Positions 11,488 to 20,113 of a stretch of DNA of 38,165 bases are shown one piece after another (within the stretch, counting starts at the first letter, position 1; the number at the start of each line of letters is the position of its first letter). Origin of the DNA: Synechococcales cyanobacterium bin59.metabat.ball.084 (GTDB taxonomy: Bacteria; Cyanobacteriota; Cyanobacteriia; Cyanobacteriales; Chamaesiphonaceae). The stretch spans positions 1 to 38,165 of the forward strand of contig JAAFHZ010000031.1 in assembly GCA_013297675.1 (NCBI GenBank), in the 5' to 3' direction. The notes beneath the pieces were generated by a model. It ran no database searches. It saw nothing but the letters and a program-made list of their open reading frames with translations, and had not been told where the DNA came from. Made by a program: the position numbers and the translations under genes.

Positions 11488-11510
11488 TTTGACCCGATGA
11501 GTTACAGGGC

Positions 11511-11532
11511 AGGGGCTTAGATCTCTGCCCCT
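11511..11532 (+). other. Intercistronic hairpin between atpB and atpC
   Basis: AGGGGC (11511-11516) and GCCCCT (11527-11532) enclose a 10-nt loop in the 74-bp gap. A second pairing, GGGCAG with CTGCCC, is possible. It may be a processing or stabilising element that sets beta:epsilon stoichiometry; there is no T-tract. Confidence 0.45.
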
Positions 11533-11561
11533 CACTATGAAATTTTTAAATTTAACTAATT

Positions 11562-11957
11562 ATGTCTTTAACTGTAAGAGTTATTGCTCCCGACAAAACT
11601 GTCTGGGATGCCACTGCGGATGAAGTGATTTTGCCTAGTACCACCGGTCAAGTGGGAATTCTGACTGGTCACGCTCCTTTGGTTACTGCTTTAGATATTG
11701 CGGTAATGCAGGTGAAGTCTGGCAAAGATAAATGGATTAAAATTGCTTTGATGGGCGGTTTTGCTGAAGTCGAAGAGAATGAGGTAACGGTGTTAGTCAA
11801 TGGAGCTGAGTTAGGCTCCAATATTGATGCTGGTGCCGCGAAAGCTGAGCTGGCCGAGGCCGAGAAGCTGGCTGGTAAAGCTAGTACTAAGCAGGATGAG
11901 TTAGAAGCTGCTCAGGCTGTCAAAAAAGCTAAAGCGAAAATTTTGGCTGCTGCCTAG
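11562..11957 (+). CDS. atpC: F-type ATP synthase epsilon subunit
   Basis: Central-stalk subunit that couples rotation and can inhibit ATP hydrolysis. The 131-residue protein has the N-terminal beta-sandwich (MSLTVRVIAPDKTVWDA; LPSTTGQVGILTGHAPLVTALD) to about residue 84. A C-terminal helical hairpin rich in Ala, Lys and Glu follows (AKAELAEAEKLAGKA...AKAKILAAA). It is 74 bp downstream of atpB and clearly co-transcribed. Cyanobacterial literature sometimes calls this gene atpE. A hairpin terminator follows. Confidence 0.96.
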   Translation: MSLTVRVIAPDKTVWDATADEVILPSTTGQVGILTGHAPLVTALDIAVMQVKSGKDKWIKIALMGGFAEVEENEVTVLVNGAELGSNIDAGAAKAELAEAEKLAGKASTKQDELEAAQAVKKAKAKILAAA

Positions 11958-11971
11958 TTTTCAACTATCTT

Positions 11972-12008
11972 AAAAACCAGTGGTTAGATTACTAACCGCT
12001 GGTTTTTT
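11972..12008 (+). terminator. Rho-independent terminator of atpB-atpC operon
   Basis: A stem AACCAGTGGTTAG / CTAACCGCTGGTT (one G-T pair) flanked by A5 and T6 runs. It begins 15 nt after the atpC stop. Confidence 0.88.
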
Positions 12009-12209
12009 GTCTGTATGGCTTGATGATTTTTGAAAATCGTTGTAAATAATGCCAGTTAGGATTTAGTTGCACTATTCAATTTCTTAACACTCTGGACAAG
12101 ACTGGAACTCACATTTTTTTGCTTTGGCAATAATCACTTAGCCATTAGGTTACTATTGACTTATTATAAAGTAATGATGGTAGTGAGCTTTTATGGAGAT
12201 CAAAATATC

Positions 12210-13556
12210 ATGCATCGCTCTTCTTGGTTGGTTACGGCTGCTTTGGTGGGAATAAATATAGCTCTGGTGCAACAGGTGGCTACTGCTAAGTCAGCAGAGG
12301 AGGTGGGATCGATCGCCACCGCAGTTACCGTAGAGATTAAAACAGAGAATCCTCTTGATACGGGTTCAGGTATTTTGTTGCAGCGTCAGCAAGATGTATA
12401 TACTATACTAACCGCAAAGCATGTAGTGAAAAACTATACTAGCTTGACTATCAAGACATCTGATGGCACTGTCCATAAATTTTTGCCCGGTTCGATTCGC
12501 AAGTCAGGAAATAATTTAGATTTAGCGATCTTAAAGTTCCGCAGTTCCAAGAATTATAGCTTAGTGAATATCGGCAATTCTAAAAGATTACAAAGAGGAT
12601 CAACAGTGTATGTAACTGGCTTCCCAAATGTAAATGAAAATATAGTTAGTGCTGGTCTGTTACATTTCACAGATGGTAAAGTGACTGGGGTAGAGCCTCA
12701 GGAAAATGATTTTGGTTATTCATTGATTTATGGAAATCAAACGTTACCGGGAATGAGTGGTGGCCCGGTGTTGAATGAAAATGGTGAACTGGTCGCAATA
12801 CATGGGCGAGGGGAAAAAGAGAGACAGCAGAAAACCGGTCGTAATCTAGGGATTGTGGTGGAGCGCTTTGGTTCAGTGGCCTTGGCTTTGGGTATTCAAC
12901 TTGATCAGCCAGTAGCAACCCTGGCAACTAGCACAGTTGCTAATGCCACCGATTACTATTTAGCAGGCATCGAAAAATACTATGATTTTGATTTCCAAGG
13001 AGCACTAAATGATTTTAGTCAGGCAATATCTCTTGATCCTAAATATGCTCTAGCTTATGCATTTCGCGGTGCTGTCCGAACAGAATTAAATGATGTTGCG
13101 AAAGCAACAGCAGATTTGAACATAGCTGTTATTCTTGATCCCAAATCTGCCTTAACATATATCTTTTCTGGTGCCCTAAAAAGTCAGCAATTAAATGACT
13201 TCACAGGAGCATTTGCTGATATAAATCAAGGAATTTACTTAGACTCTAAATTGCCACTAGCTTATTTAGCTCGTTCTATAGTAACACTGCATAAATTAGA
13301 AACCACATCACCAAGTCAACAAAATCTACGAGAATTAGAAAATGCACTAAATGATGTAAACCATTCTATTAATCTTGACCCTAATTTTGCCTTAGCCTAC
13401 ATATATCGCAGTCGTTTTTATTTAATCAATGGACAAGAAAGCAGTATTAAAGATTTGCAAAAAGCAGCAAAATTACTACGACAGAAAAAACACTCTCGAT
13501 TATTACTAGCGGTGATAGAGCAGTTACGAAAGCAAGGGGCTAACGAAATGGAATAG
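12210..13556 (+). CDS. Secreted trypsin-like serine protease with C-terminal TPR repeats
   Basis: A 448-residue protein from ATG 12210, with GGAG at 12195-12198; an in-frame TTG at 12156 would give an unlikely N-extension. Residues 1 to about 27 are a signal peptide (WLVTAALVGINIALV...ATA). The protease domain (about 30-240) shows the triad: His in TAKHVV, Asp in NNLDLAIL and Ser in GMSGGPV, all intact. From about 260 there are TPR units (YLAGIEKYYDFDFQGALNDFSQAISLDPKYALAY, then LDPKSALTY, LDSKLPLAY, LDPNFALAY). Cyanobacteria encode many such protease-TPR proteins, probably periplasmic; the substrate is unknown. The gene is more AT-rich than its neighbours. Confidence 0.85.
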   Translation: MHRSSWLVTAALVGINIALVQQVATAKSAEEVGSIATAVTVEIKTENPLDTGSGILLQRQQDVYTILTAKHVVKNYTSLTIKTSDGTVHKFLPGSIRKSGNNLDLAILKFRSSKNYSLVNIGNSKRLQRGSTVYVTGFPNVNENIVSAGLLHFTDGKVTGVEPQENDFGYSLIYGNQTLPGMSGGPVLNENGELVAIHGRGEKERQQKTGRNLGIVVERFGSVALALGIQLDQPVATLATSTVANATDYYLAGIEKYYDFDFQGALNDFSQAISLDPKYALAYAFRGAVRTELNDVAKATADLNIAVILDPKSALTYIFSGALKSQQLNDFTGAFADINQGIYLDSKLPLAYLARSIVTLHKLETTSPSQQNLRELENALNDVNHSINLDPNFALAYIYRSRFYLINGQESSIKDLQKAAKLLRQKKHSRLLLAVIEQLRKQGANEME

Positions 13557-13641
13557 AAAAAGCATCCTATTTTTTCAGAGATACTCACAAAAGGTATTTT
13601 CAACCTGCTAGCTGGATTCGAAAACACTCACAACAATACAC

Positions 13642-15453
13642 CTACTCTTTATCCAACTTCAAAACAGCCATGAAAGCCGCCTGTGGTACATCCACAGTCC
13701 CTAAAGACTTCATCCGTTTCTTACCTTTAGCTTGTTTTTGCAACAGCTTTTTCTTGCGAGAAATATCCCCACCGTAGCATTTTGCCAATACATCCTTACG
13801 GATGGCCGGAATCTGTTCACTGGCAATAATTTTCGCGCCGATCGTTGCTTGGATTGGCACCTTAAACTGATGGCGAGGAATTAATTCTTTGAGCTTCTCC
13901 GTCATTGCCCGCCCAATATTGTAAGCCTTGTCTCGGTGGACAATCATCGCTAGAGCATCTACCGGATCACCGTTGATGGCAATATCTAGTTTCACCAGAT
14001 TGTTTTCCCGATAGCCAATCAGATGATACTCCATACTGGCATAGCCTTTGGTTCGCGACTTCATTTGGTCAAAGAAATCTGTGACTACCTCCGCCAAGGG
14101 TAATTCATAAATCAGCGTGGTGCGGCCTTTGCTCAGATACTTCATATCTACAAACACCCCCCGCCGAGTTTGGCAGAGATCCATCAAAGTCCCCACATAG
14201 TCCTCGGGGGTGATCATTTCTAGCTTGACATAGGGTTCTTCGATCGAAGTGCGATGATTGTTATCCGGCAAGGTGCTGGGGTTATCGATATAAATCGGCT
14301 CCCCGTTCGGCACATTTACTTTGTAAACCACCGAAGGCGCAGTAGTAATCAGATCCAGGTTATACTCCCGCTCTAGGCGCTCCTGGATAATTTCCATGTG
14401 CAGCAGCCCCAAAAAGCCGCAGCGAAAGCCAAAGCCCATTGCGCTAGAGCTTTCTGGCTCATAGTTGAGCGAGGCATCATTGAGCCGCAGCTTGTCTAGA
14501 GCCTCTTTTAAGTCAGGGTATTGGTCGGCATCGATCGGAAACAGCCCACAAAATACCATCGGCTTAGCTTCGCTATAACCACCCAAAGCTTCTGGAGCCG
14601 GTCTACTTACCAAGGTAATCGTGTCACCCACCCGAGCATCACCAACTGCTTTAATGGAAGCAGCAAAATAGCCCACTTCTCCGGCGTGCAGTTCGTCTAC
14701 CTGAATCTGCTGGGGAGACAAGATGCCTAGCTCGTCTATTTGGTATTCTTTCCCGCTGGCCATCAGCCGTACTTTGTCCCCTCGGCGGACGCTGCCATCT
14801 ACCACGCGAAAATAGACTACTACCCCTCGGTAGGTGTCATAGTAGCTGTCAAAAATCAGGGCGCGTAGGGGTTGATCAACAGTATCGGCAGGTGGAGGTA
14901 CTAATTCGACGATCGCCTCCAAAATATCCACAATGCCAATGCCCGCTTTGGCTGAGGCCAAAATGGCGTTGGAGCAGTCTAATCCAATGGTTTCTTCTAC
15001 TTCGGCGCGTACTCTTTCCGGTTCAGCACCGGGTAAGTCTATTTTGTTCAGGACAGGAATAATTTCTAGGTTGCTCTCTAGAGCCAAATATACATTGGCC
15101 AGAGTCTGGGCTTCTACTCCTTGGGAAGCATCAACAATCAGCAGCGCCCCTTCACAGGCTACTAAGCTGCGTGATACCTCATAAGAGAAATCGACGTGGC
15201 CGGGGGTGTCGATCAGGTTGAGAACATAGAGCTTGCCGTCTTTGGCCGTATAGTTCATGCGAGCGGCTTGCAGCTTGATAGTAATGCCCCGCTCCCGCTC
15301 CAAGTCCATGTTGTCGAGGAATTGTTCTTTCATTTCTCGGTTGCCGACGGTGCCGGTATCTTGCAGCAGCCGATCGGCCAAAGTAGATTTACCATGGTCG
15401 ATGTGGGCAATAATTGAGAAGTTGCGGATGCGATCGACTGGAGTGTTGGTCAT
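13642..15453 (-). CDS. lepA: Elongation factor 4 (LepA), ribosomal GTPase
   Basis: A translational GTPase that binds stalled ribosomes. The chosen ATG (15451-15453) gives 603 residues starting [24 protein letters not shown], the family norm; an in-frame upstream ATG at 15630 would add 59 residues unrelated to LepA. G1 [10 protein letters not shown]3 DTPGHVDF and G4 NKIDLPGA are all present, as is the LepA-specific C-terminal domain with [22 protein letters not shown]. The gene stands alone; its tail faces the protease gene across 85 bp. Confidence 0.97.
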   Translation of the reverse strand: MTNTPVDRIRNFSIIAHIDHGKSTLADRLLQDTGTVGNREMKEQFLDNMDLERERGITIKLQAARMNYTAKDGKLYVLNLIDTPGHVDFSYEVSRSLVACEGALLIVDASQGVEAQTLANVYLALESNLEIIPVLNKIDLPGAEPERVRAEVEETIGLDCSNAILASAKAGIGIVDILEAIVELVPPPADTVDQPLRALIFDSYYDTYRGVVVYFRVVDGSVRRGDKVRLMASGKEYQIDELGILSPQQIQVDELHAGEVGYFAASIKAVGDARVGDTITLVSRPAPEALGGYSEAKPMVFCGLFPIDADQYPDLKEALDKLRLNDASLNYEPESSSAMGFGFRCGFLGLLHMEIIQERLEREYNLDLITTAPSVVYKVNVPNGEPIYIDNPSTLPDNNHRTSIEEPYVKLEMITPEDYVGTLMDLCQTRRGVFVDMKYLSKGRTTLIYELPLAEVVTDFFDQMKSRTKGYASMEYHLIGYRENNLVKLDIAINGDPVDALAMIVHRDKAYNIGRAMTEKLKELIPRHQFKVPIQATIGAKIIASEQIPAIRKDVLAKCYGGDISRKKKLLQKQAKGKKRMKSLGTVDVPQAAFMAVLKLDKE

Positions 15454-15928
15454 AGGAGCCTTAAATGGTTGAAGCGCGCAAAATTTCACTATCCCTATTC
15501 TAGAATGAATCTTGACATCCTCCCACATCTCCCTATTGGGTAGGTATGGGCTTCTCATCAGAGACCTCATTTTTGTGGAATTGCAAAAACTGAGCCAGAA
15601 GTAACCCAGCGAAAAGGGTTTTAAAAGCAATTGGAGGATCGCGATATTCTCCTGCCGGGTTGTGAATTATTGCCGTTCACGAAGTGTCTCTGGAAGAGAA
15701 TCGCCAGATACCTCAAAAAGCTTTAGAGAATAATCGATCGAATTACGGGGACTATTGAGTCAATAACACCTGAGTTCTGTCTTTTTTCTGCGAGTGATCG
15801 ATCGGGTTCAAGGGATTATGAATTCTTCGATTCTCTTAACAGAGGCGCTTCGCGAATGCCTGTGGCGCAAGCAAAGCTATCAATTCTGTCAAGATTTTTT
15901 AATCCTACTTCAAAAGAATGAATGGTGT
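15454..15928. other. Gene-free stretch with possible IS605-type relic
   Basis: About 475 bp with no credible gene. The text TTGACATCCTCCCACATCTC around 15511-15530 resembles the sequence often seen beside tnpB at the ends of IS200/IS605-family elements (from memory). A GCTTCGCGAATGCCTGTGGC stretch near 15848 looks like a dispersed cyanobacterial repeat. The lepA promoter must also lie here. The stretch ends where the hairpin array at 15929 begins. Confidence 0.3.
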
Positions 15929-16090
15929 GTTAGGTTGAATCCTATCACCCTAATATACTGATTAGGGGTGTTAGGCCGACGGATTTCCGTCTAATAGCCC
16001 TCTAAGGATGTGTTGGGCAAAATTTTTTCTATCTATTATCCCGTTTCGGTGTGTTAGACGGAATTAATTCAGTCCAATCACTTGTTAGAC
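15929..16090 (+). repeat. Array of four hairpin modules, 41-bp period, ending in a GTTAGAC core
   Basis: Modules start at 15929, 15970, 16012 and 16053 (steps 41, 42, 41). Each is a core heptamer (GTTAGGT, GTTAGGC, GTTGGGC, GTTAGAC), then 12 nt, then an inverse core exactly 19 nt from the start (CCCTAAT, GTCTAAT, ATCTATT, GTCCAAT). Between modules lie short CCC/GGG or CCG/CGG stems. The last inverse core is followed by 5 nt and GTTAGAC at 16084. The units share architecture more than sequence. A matching array lies near 36088-36247. Confidence 0.6.
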
Positions 16091-16106
16091 TTCAAATTCT
16101 TAGTAC

Positions 16107-16841
16107 ATGAACAAAGACTTTATTATCTCTGAAATTCAGCGATTGGCTTCTGATAACGGGGGTACACCACCAGGAAAAAATACTTTCTTCAACGCTACGG
16201 GGATAAAGGAGTCTGACTGGTCAGGGAAAATTTGGGTCAAATGGAGCGATGCCGTGAGGGAGGCAGGATTTGAACCCCAGGTGATGCAAAGTTCCATTCA
16301 TATCGGCGAAAAGATAGAGAGGTTAATTGAAGTCATTCGTCATTACAGAAAGTGGCCAACTACGGCGGAGATCAAGCTATACGCACGGCAAACAAATGGT
16401 TCTCTCAGCCACAACACCCTAAATGGTCTTGGTAATTTGTCAGAGAGACAACGGTTGGTTCATGATTTCTGCATGAATAGTGTTGATGACTATCAGGATG
16501 TTCTAGCAGTTTTACCTACACAAGTCCTTGATGGTGCTGATCCAGTGCAATTAGTTAGATCAAAGTCGGATCAACAAAATTCCATAACTGGCTATGTATA
16601 TCTGATGAAATCTGGGAAGTACTATAAGATTGGACGTAGTGTCTGCGCCGAAAAAAGACATTATGAATTAAAAATTCAGTTACCAGAAAAGCTAGAACTT
16701 GTGCATAAAATTGTCACCGATGACCCTATTGGAATTGAGCGGTACTGGCATAATAGATTCAAAGAAAAGCGTTTAAGTGGTGAATGGTTCAATCTAACTA
16801 GGGAAGACCTCAATGCTTTCAAACGTCGATCATATATGTGA
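16107..16841 (+). CDS. GIY-YIG (T5orf172/MUG113-type) nuclease-like protein
   Basis: A 244-residue protein starting 17 nt after the GTTAGAC core at 16084, the spacing typical of a cassette gene. The N-terminal half has two helical DNA-binding-like segments as found beside homing nucleases (NATGIKESDWSGKIWVKWSD.AVREAGFEP). The C-terminal part (about 163-240) is a GIY-YIG domain of the MUG113/T5orf172 group: GYVYLMKSGKYYKIGR, then IERYWHNRF and GEWFNLTREDL. It is AT-rich and nearly free of CGATCG, unlike its neighbours, which suggests acquisition. The substrate is unknown; defence or mobile-DNA roles are possible. Confidence 0.75.
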   Translation: MNKDFIISEIQRLASDNGGTPPGKNTFFNATGIKESDWSGKIWVKWSDAVREAGFEPQVMQSSIHIGEKIERLIEVIRHYRKWPTTAEIKLYARQTNGSLSHNTLNGLGNLSERQRLVHDFCMNSVDDYQDVLAVLPTQVLDGADPVQLVRSKSDQQNSITGYVYLMKSGKYYKIGRSVCAEKRHYELKIQLPEKLELVHKIVTDDPIGIERYWHNRFKEKRLSGEWFNLTREDLNAFKRRSYM

Positions 16842-16855
16842 AAATAGCTATAGTC

Positions 16856-16930
16856 AAACGCCAACAGCGTTTAAGCTCTCTCCACCGTACCAGTCTAGTT
16901 ACTGCACGCAGGCGGAACGGAGCGTGTAAC
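16856..16930 (+). other. Two hairpins between the island genes
   Basis: AAACGC-CAACA-GCGTTT (16856-16872) lies 15 nt after the GIY-YIG stop. A bulged stem follows: GTTAC(TGC)ACGC (16898-16909) pairing with GCGTGTAAC (16922-16930). The first may end transcription weakly. The second begins beside GTCTAGT, like a decayed core, but has no matching right core, so I do not call it an attC. Confidence 0.4.
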
Positions 16931-16991
16931 TTTACTGAAGAAAGGTAGTTCTCAAGTCACAATAGACCATCTCTAAATTCTGATAAAGTAG

Positions 16992-17963
16992 GTGAGCAGC
17001 AACGGACTAACTCCCGTGAGTCAATACAGACACGATCGCTTTGCCAAACTCTACGTCAAAGCACTCTACAAAACCAAAGGCAACGTCCGTGAGAACATCC
17101 CCGTCCGCCGTGACGAAGACCTAGCGATCGACCTACTTTTTGTCGCCGATTCCCAAAGCCCCGCATGGCAAACCGAAGACCTTGGCTGGTTCGATAAACT
17201 CATGGCCGTCCATCCCACAGTCATTGTGGAACATTACAGCGGCTACCTGAGCCTTGACCATCTCGATCGGTGCCAAACCCGCCGAAACCTATACTGGCAA
17301 GAGCGATCGAACGAGCTAAAACAAACCCTAAAAAGCGGCCCTGCATACAGGGAAGCCCTCAAACGCGAAAAGCCCTTTACCTGGATTCTCACAGTGAATT
17401 GCAGCCAGCCCACACTACGTCAATGGGCTGCCCAACCCGACCCAGAACTCGGCAAAGGAGTTTACCGTCTGCCCCCAGCCGCCATGATGGGCATCGTAGT
17501 TCTGGAAGAACTCCCCCCTGGCTCTGAGACCCTATGGCTGAAAATGCTCAGCTCCGGCCAAAGTTGCAAGCAGGCATTCAGTGCGATCGAGCAACTCTCT
17601 GGTAGTCGTCGGGAAAGAAACGATATACTCAGAGTATGTGCCCAGTACGCTACCTACCTACAAAGTCGCGATCCCCAAGAACTCACTACCGAGGAAAAAG
17701 CCATCATGAGAACCCTAGAACAAATAGACACCCTGTTTGACGTGGAAATTCCTGCTGCGGAACAGCGTGGGTTGAAGCTGGGTAAGTTTCAGACGGTGAG
17801 TTTACTTGTACGATCACGGTTTGGGGAGCAACCGGAAGTGGAAGCTGAAGTGGAACGAATGGCTATGCTGACCAGTGAGCAGTTAGACGCGATCGCCACA
17901 AAAATTTTCCAGTGGCAAACCTTAGCTGATGTGGTTGCTTGGCTAGATAGGTTGGAGCCTTAA
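16992..17963 (+). CDS. Rpn-like/DUF4351 protein
   Basis: A 323-residue protein with a GTG start at 16992; an in-frame GTG at 17016 (giving MSQYRHDRFAKLYVK) matches the usual family start better. The N-terminal part (RHDRFAKLYVKALY..., DLAIDLLFVAD) resembles the PD-(D/E)XK Rpn/putative-transposase group common in cyanobacteria. The C-terminus (about 268-322: VSLLVRSRFGEQPEVEAEVERM...LADVVAWLDRL) is DUF4351. CGATCG motifs are frequent (e.g. near 17033, 17125 and 17264), so it looks native to cyanobacteria. It is the last gene before the attC-like site at 18062. Confidence 0.75.
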   Translation: MSSNGLTPVSQYRHDRFAKLYVKALYKTKGNVRENIPVRRDEDLAIDLLFVADSQSPAWQTEDLGWFDKLMAVHPTVIVEHYSGYLSLDHLDRCQTRRNLYWQERSNELKQTLKSGPAYREALKREKPFTWILTVNCSQPTLRQWAAQPDPELGKGVYRLPPAAMMGIVVLEELPPGSETLWLKMLSSGQSCKQAFSAIEQLSGSRRERNDILRVCAQYATYLQSRDPQELTTEEKAIMRTLEQIDTLFDVEIPAAEQRGLKLGKFQTVSLLVRSRFGEQPEVEAEVERMAMLTSEQLDAIATKIFQWQTLADVVAWLDRLEP

Positions 17964-18061
17964 ACCATCTCTGCGGGACGCAATACCTCGCCTTTTCGTC
18001 TTTTGGCTGTGGTGCAAAGTGTAAAACTTGGTATTAGGTCGAGCAACAGTAATAGGCGGTA

Positions 18062-18143
18062 GTCTAACAAGTCGTTGGAGCTGATGTTAAAGGTTTTTTG
18101 CTTCGACCTAGTTCATGATCACTGCTCAACTTAATCGTTAGAC
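18062..18143 (+). other. attC-like integron recombination site (82 bp)
   Basis: Outer cores GTCTAAC (18062-18068) and GTTAGAC (18137-18143) are perfect inverse complements. Inner boxes are GTTGGAGC (18074-18081) and GCTCAAC (18124-18130), complementary except for one extra G in the left box, the extrahelical base that sets strand choice in attC. Spacers are 5 and 6 nt. This is the full R''-L''-L'-R' plan of a class-independent attC. It lies 98 bp after the DUF4351 stop, inside a 361-bp gene gap (17964-18324). Confidence 0.82.
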
Positions 18144-18170
18144 CGCTCAATTCAGAGTTTCGTTTGTGCT

Positions 18171-18196
18171 GGAGCAAGTCATAAATGGCTTGCTCC
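18171..18196. other. Hairpin between attC-like site and ilvD
   Basis: A perfect 8-bp stem GGAGCAAG / CTTGCTCC with a 10-nt loop. No T-tract follows, so it may be an ilvD 5' element or a factor-dependent stop for island transcription. Confidence 0.45.
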
Positions 18197-18324
18197 CCAG
18201 AGAAATTGATGCAAAATCAGGTCTGGAGTCAATGCATCTAGTGATTCATTCGTCTCAATGACCCAAGATCGCACTAAGATATAAAACCTAAGCAATTTTG
18301 TAGGTTTTCTAGCGGAGTTTCAGC

Positions 18325-20010
18325 ATGGCAGATAATCGTCGCAGTCAGGCCATTACCCAAGGCACACAGAGATCACCTAACCGTGCCATGTTAAGGGCAG
18401 TGGGCTTTGGAGATGAAGATTTTACCAAGCCGATCGTCGGTTTGGCCAATGGATATAGCACGATTACTCCCTGCAATATGGGAATTAATGTTTTGGCGCT
18501 GCGGGCAGAAGCTGCTTTAAAGAAAGCCCAAGCCATGCCTCAAATGTTTGGCACCATTACCATCAGTGATGGGATCTCGATGGGTACCGAGGGCATGAAA
18601 TATTCTTTGGTCTCGCGGGAAGTAATTGCAGACTCGATCGAAACGGCTTGTACGGGTCAAAGTATGGATGCGGTGCTAGCGATCGGCGGCTGTGATAAAA
18701 ATATGCCAGGAGCTATGCTGGCCATGGCGCGGATGAATATCCCAGCAATCTTTGTGTATGGGGGCACCATTAAGCCCGGTCATCATAATGGTAAAGACTT
18801 AACAGTAGTAAGTTCTTTTGAGGCCGTGGGTCAGTTTAGCGCCGGTAAAATTGATCAAGCGGAGTTGACGGCGGTAGAGAAAAAAGCCTGTCCTGGAGCC
18901 GGTTCTTGTGGGGGGATGTTTACCGCTAATACCATGTCTTCGGCTTTTGAGGCGATGGGCATGAGCTTGCCCTATTCTTCTACCATGGCGGCAGAAGATG
19001 AAGAAAAGGCAGAGAGTGCCGAGAAATCTGCTTATGTCTTAGTCGAAGCGATTCGTAAACAGATTTTGCCCAGTGATATTCTGACCCGTAAAGCCTTTGA
19101 AAATGCGATCGCCGTAATTATGGCAGTGGGTGGTTCTACTAACTCGGTGCTGCATTTGCTGGCGATCGCCAAGACTATTGGTGTACCGCTGTCGATCGAT
19201 GACTTTGAAGCTATCCGCGTAAAAGTGCCGGTAATCTGTGATCTGAAGCCTTCTGGTAAATATGTGGCTACCGACTTGCATCAGGCCGGTGGCATTCCCC
19301 AAGTAATGAAAATGCTCTTAGAACATGGGTTGCTTCATGGTGATGCTCTAACTATTAGCGGGCAAACCGTGGCAGAAGTGTTGGCCGAAATCCCGGCAAC
19401 TCCTCGGGCCGACCAAGACGTGATCAGACCTTGGGATCGACCCATGTATGCTCAAGGTCACTTGGCGGTACTTAAAGGCAACTTGGCTACCGAAGGCTCA
19501 GTGGCCAAAATTAGCGGGGTAAAAAATCCGAAGATCTCTGGCCCAGCGCGAGTTTTTGAATCAGAAGAAGCCTGCTTAGATGCAATTTTAGCTGGCAAAA
19601 TCAAGGCCGGTGATGTGATTGTGATTCGTTACGAAGGCCCGAAAGGTGGCCCCGGAATGCGAGAAATGTTGGCTCCCACAGCGGCGATTATTGGGGCGGG
19701 CTTGGGTGACTCGGTAGGTTTAATTACCGATGGACGTTTTTCAGGCGGTACCTATGGCATGGTGGTGGGGCATGTAGCACCCGAAGCTTATGTCGGTGGT
19801 ACGATTGCCCTAGTTCAGGAAGGCGATACTATTTCGATCGATGCTGAAAAGCTCTCTTTAGAATTAAATGTATCGGCGGCAGAGTTGGCCACTCGACGCG
19901 CTCAATGGCAAGCTCCTGCTCCTCGCTATCGCACGGGCATTTTGGGCAAATATGCCAAGTTGGTTTCTTCGAGTAGCTTAGGGGCTTTGACTGATCTAGA
20001 TTTGTTTTGA
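18325..20010 (+). CDS. ilvD: Dihydroxy-acid dehydratase
   Basis: Converts 2,3-dihydroxy-3-methylbutanoate and its valerate homologue to 2-oxo acids in valine/isoleucine synthesis. The 561-residue length fits. Iron-sulfur ligands are the three cysteines C50 (ITPCNMG), C123 ([10 protein letters not shown]) and C195 ([14 protein letters not shown]). [19 protein letters not shown] near residue 474 is the second family signature. The ATG is preceded by a weak GGAG-like stretch. It lies just outside the island, and its promoter must lie between 18144 and 18324. Confidence 0.97.
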   Translation: MADNRRSQAITQGTQRSPNRAMLRAVGFGDEDFTKPIVGLANGYSTITPCNMGINVLALRAEAALKKAQAMPQMFGTITISDGISMGTEGMKYSLVSREVIADSIETACTGQSMDAVLAIGGCDKNMPGAMLAMARMNIPAIFVYGGTIKPGHHNGKDLTVVSSFEAVGQFSAGKIDQAELTAVEKKACPGAGSCGGMFTANTMSSAFEAMGMSLPYSSTMAAEDEEKAESAEKSAYVLVEAIRKQILPSDILTRKAFENAIAVIMAVGGSTNSVLHLLAIAKTIGVPLSIDDFEAIRVKVPVICDLKPSGKYVATDLHQAGGIPQVMKMLLEHGLLHGDALTISGQTVAEVLAEIPATPRADQDVIRPWDRPMYAQGHLAVLKGNLATEGSVAKISGVKNPKISGPARVFESEEACLDAILAGKIKAGDVIVIRYEGPKGGPGMREMLAPTAAIIGAGLGDSVGLITDGRFSGGTYGMVVGHVAPEAYVGGTIALVQEGDTISIDAEKLSLELNVSAAELATRRAQWQAPAPRYRTGILGKYAKLVSSSSLGALTDLDLF

Positions 20011-20113
20011 TTTTTGATTGAGGGGTGTGAGACCAGTCAGTAAACTGGGTAAACTAAAAATAACTCTTAGACCTGCCAGGTTTCCAGAATTTATTTTTGC
20101 GTTAGGAACTCCA

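Noticed and set aside
15454-15630. 59-residue N-terminal extension of LepA
   Set aside because: LepA proteins begin at the [21 protein letters not shown] segment; the extension is unrelated text.
15929-16090. CRISPR array
   Set aside because: The period is near 41 bp, but the repeats are not identical and there are no unique spacers between exact repeats. Only heptamer cores and their offsets are kept, and no cas gene is present.
16893-16930. A third full attC site between the two island genes
   Set aside because: GTCTAGT and a bulged hairpin are present, but there is no GTTRRRY right core at the correct distance and no inner-box pairing.
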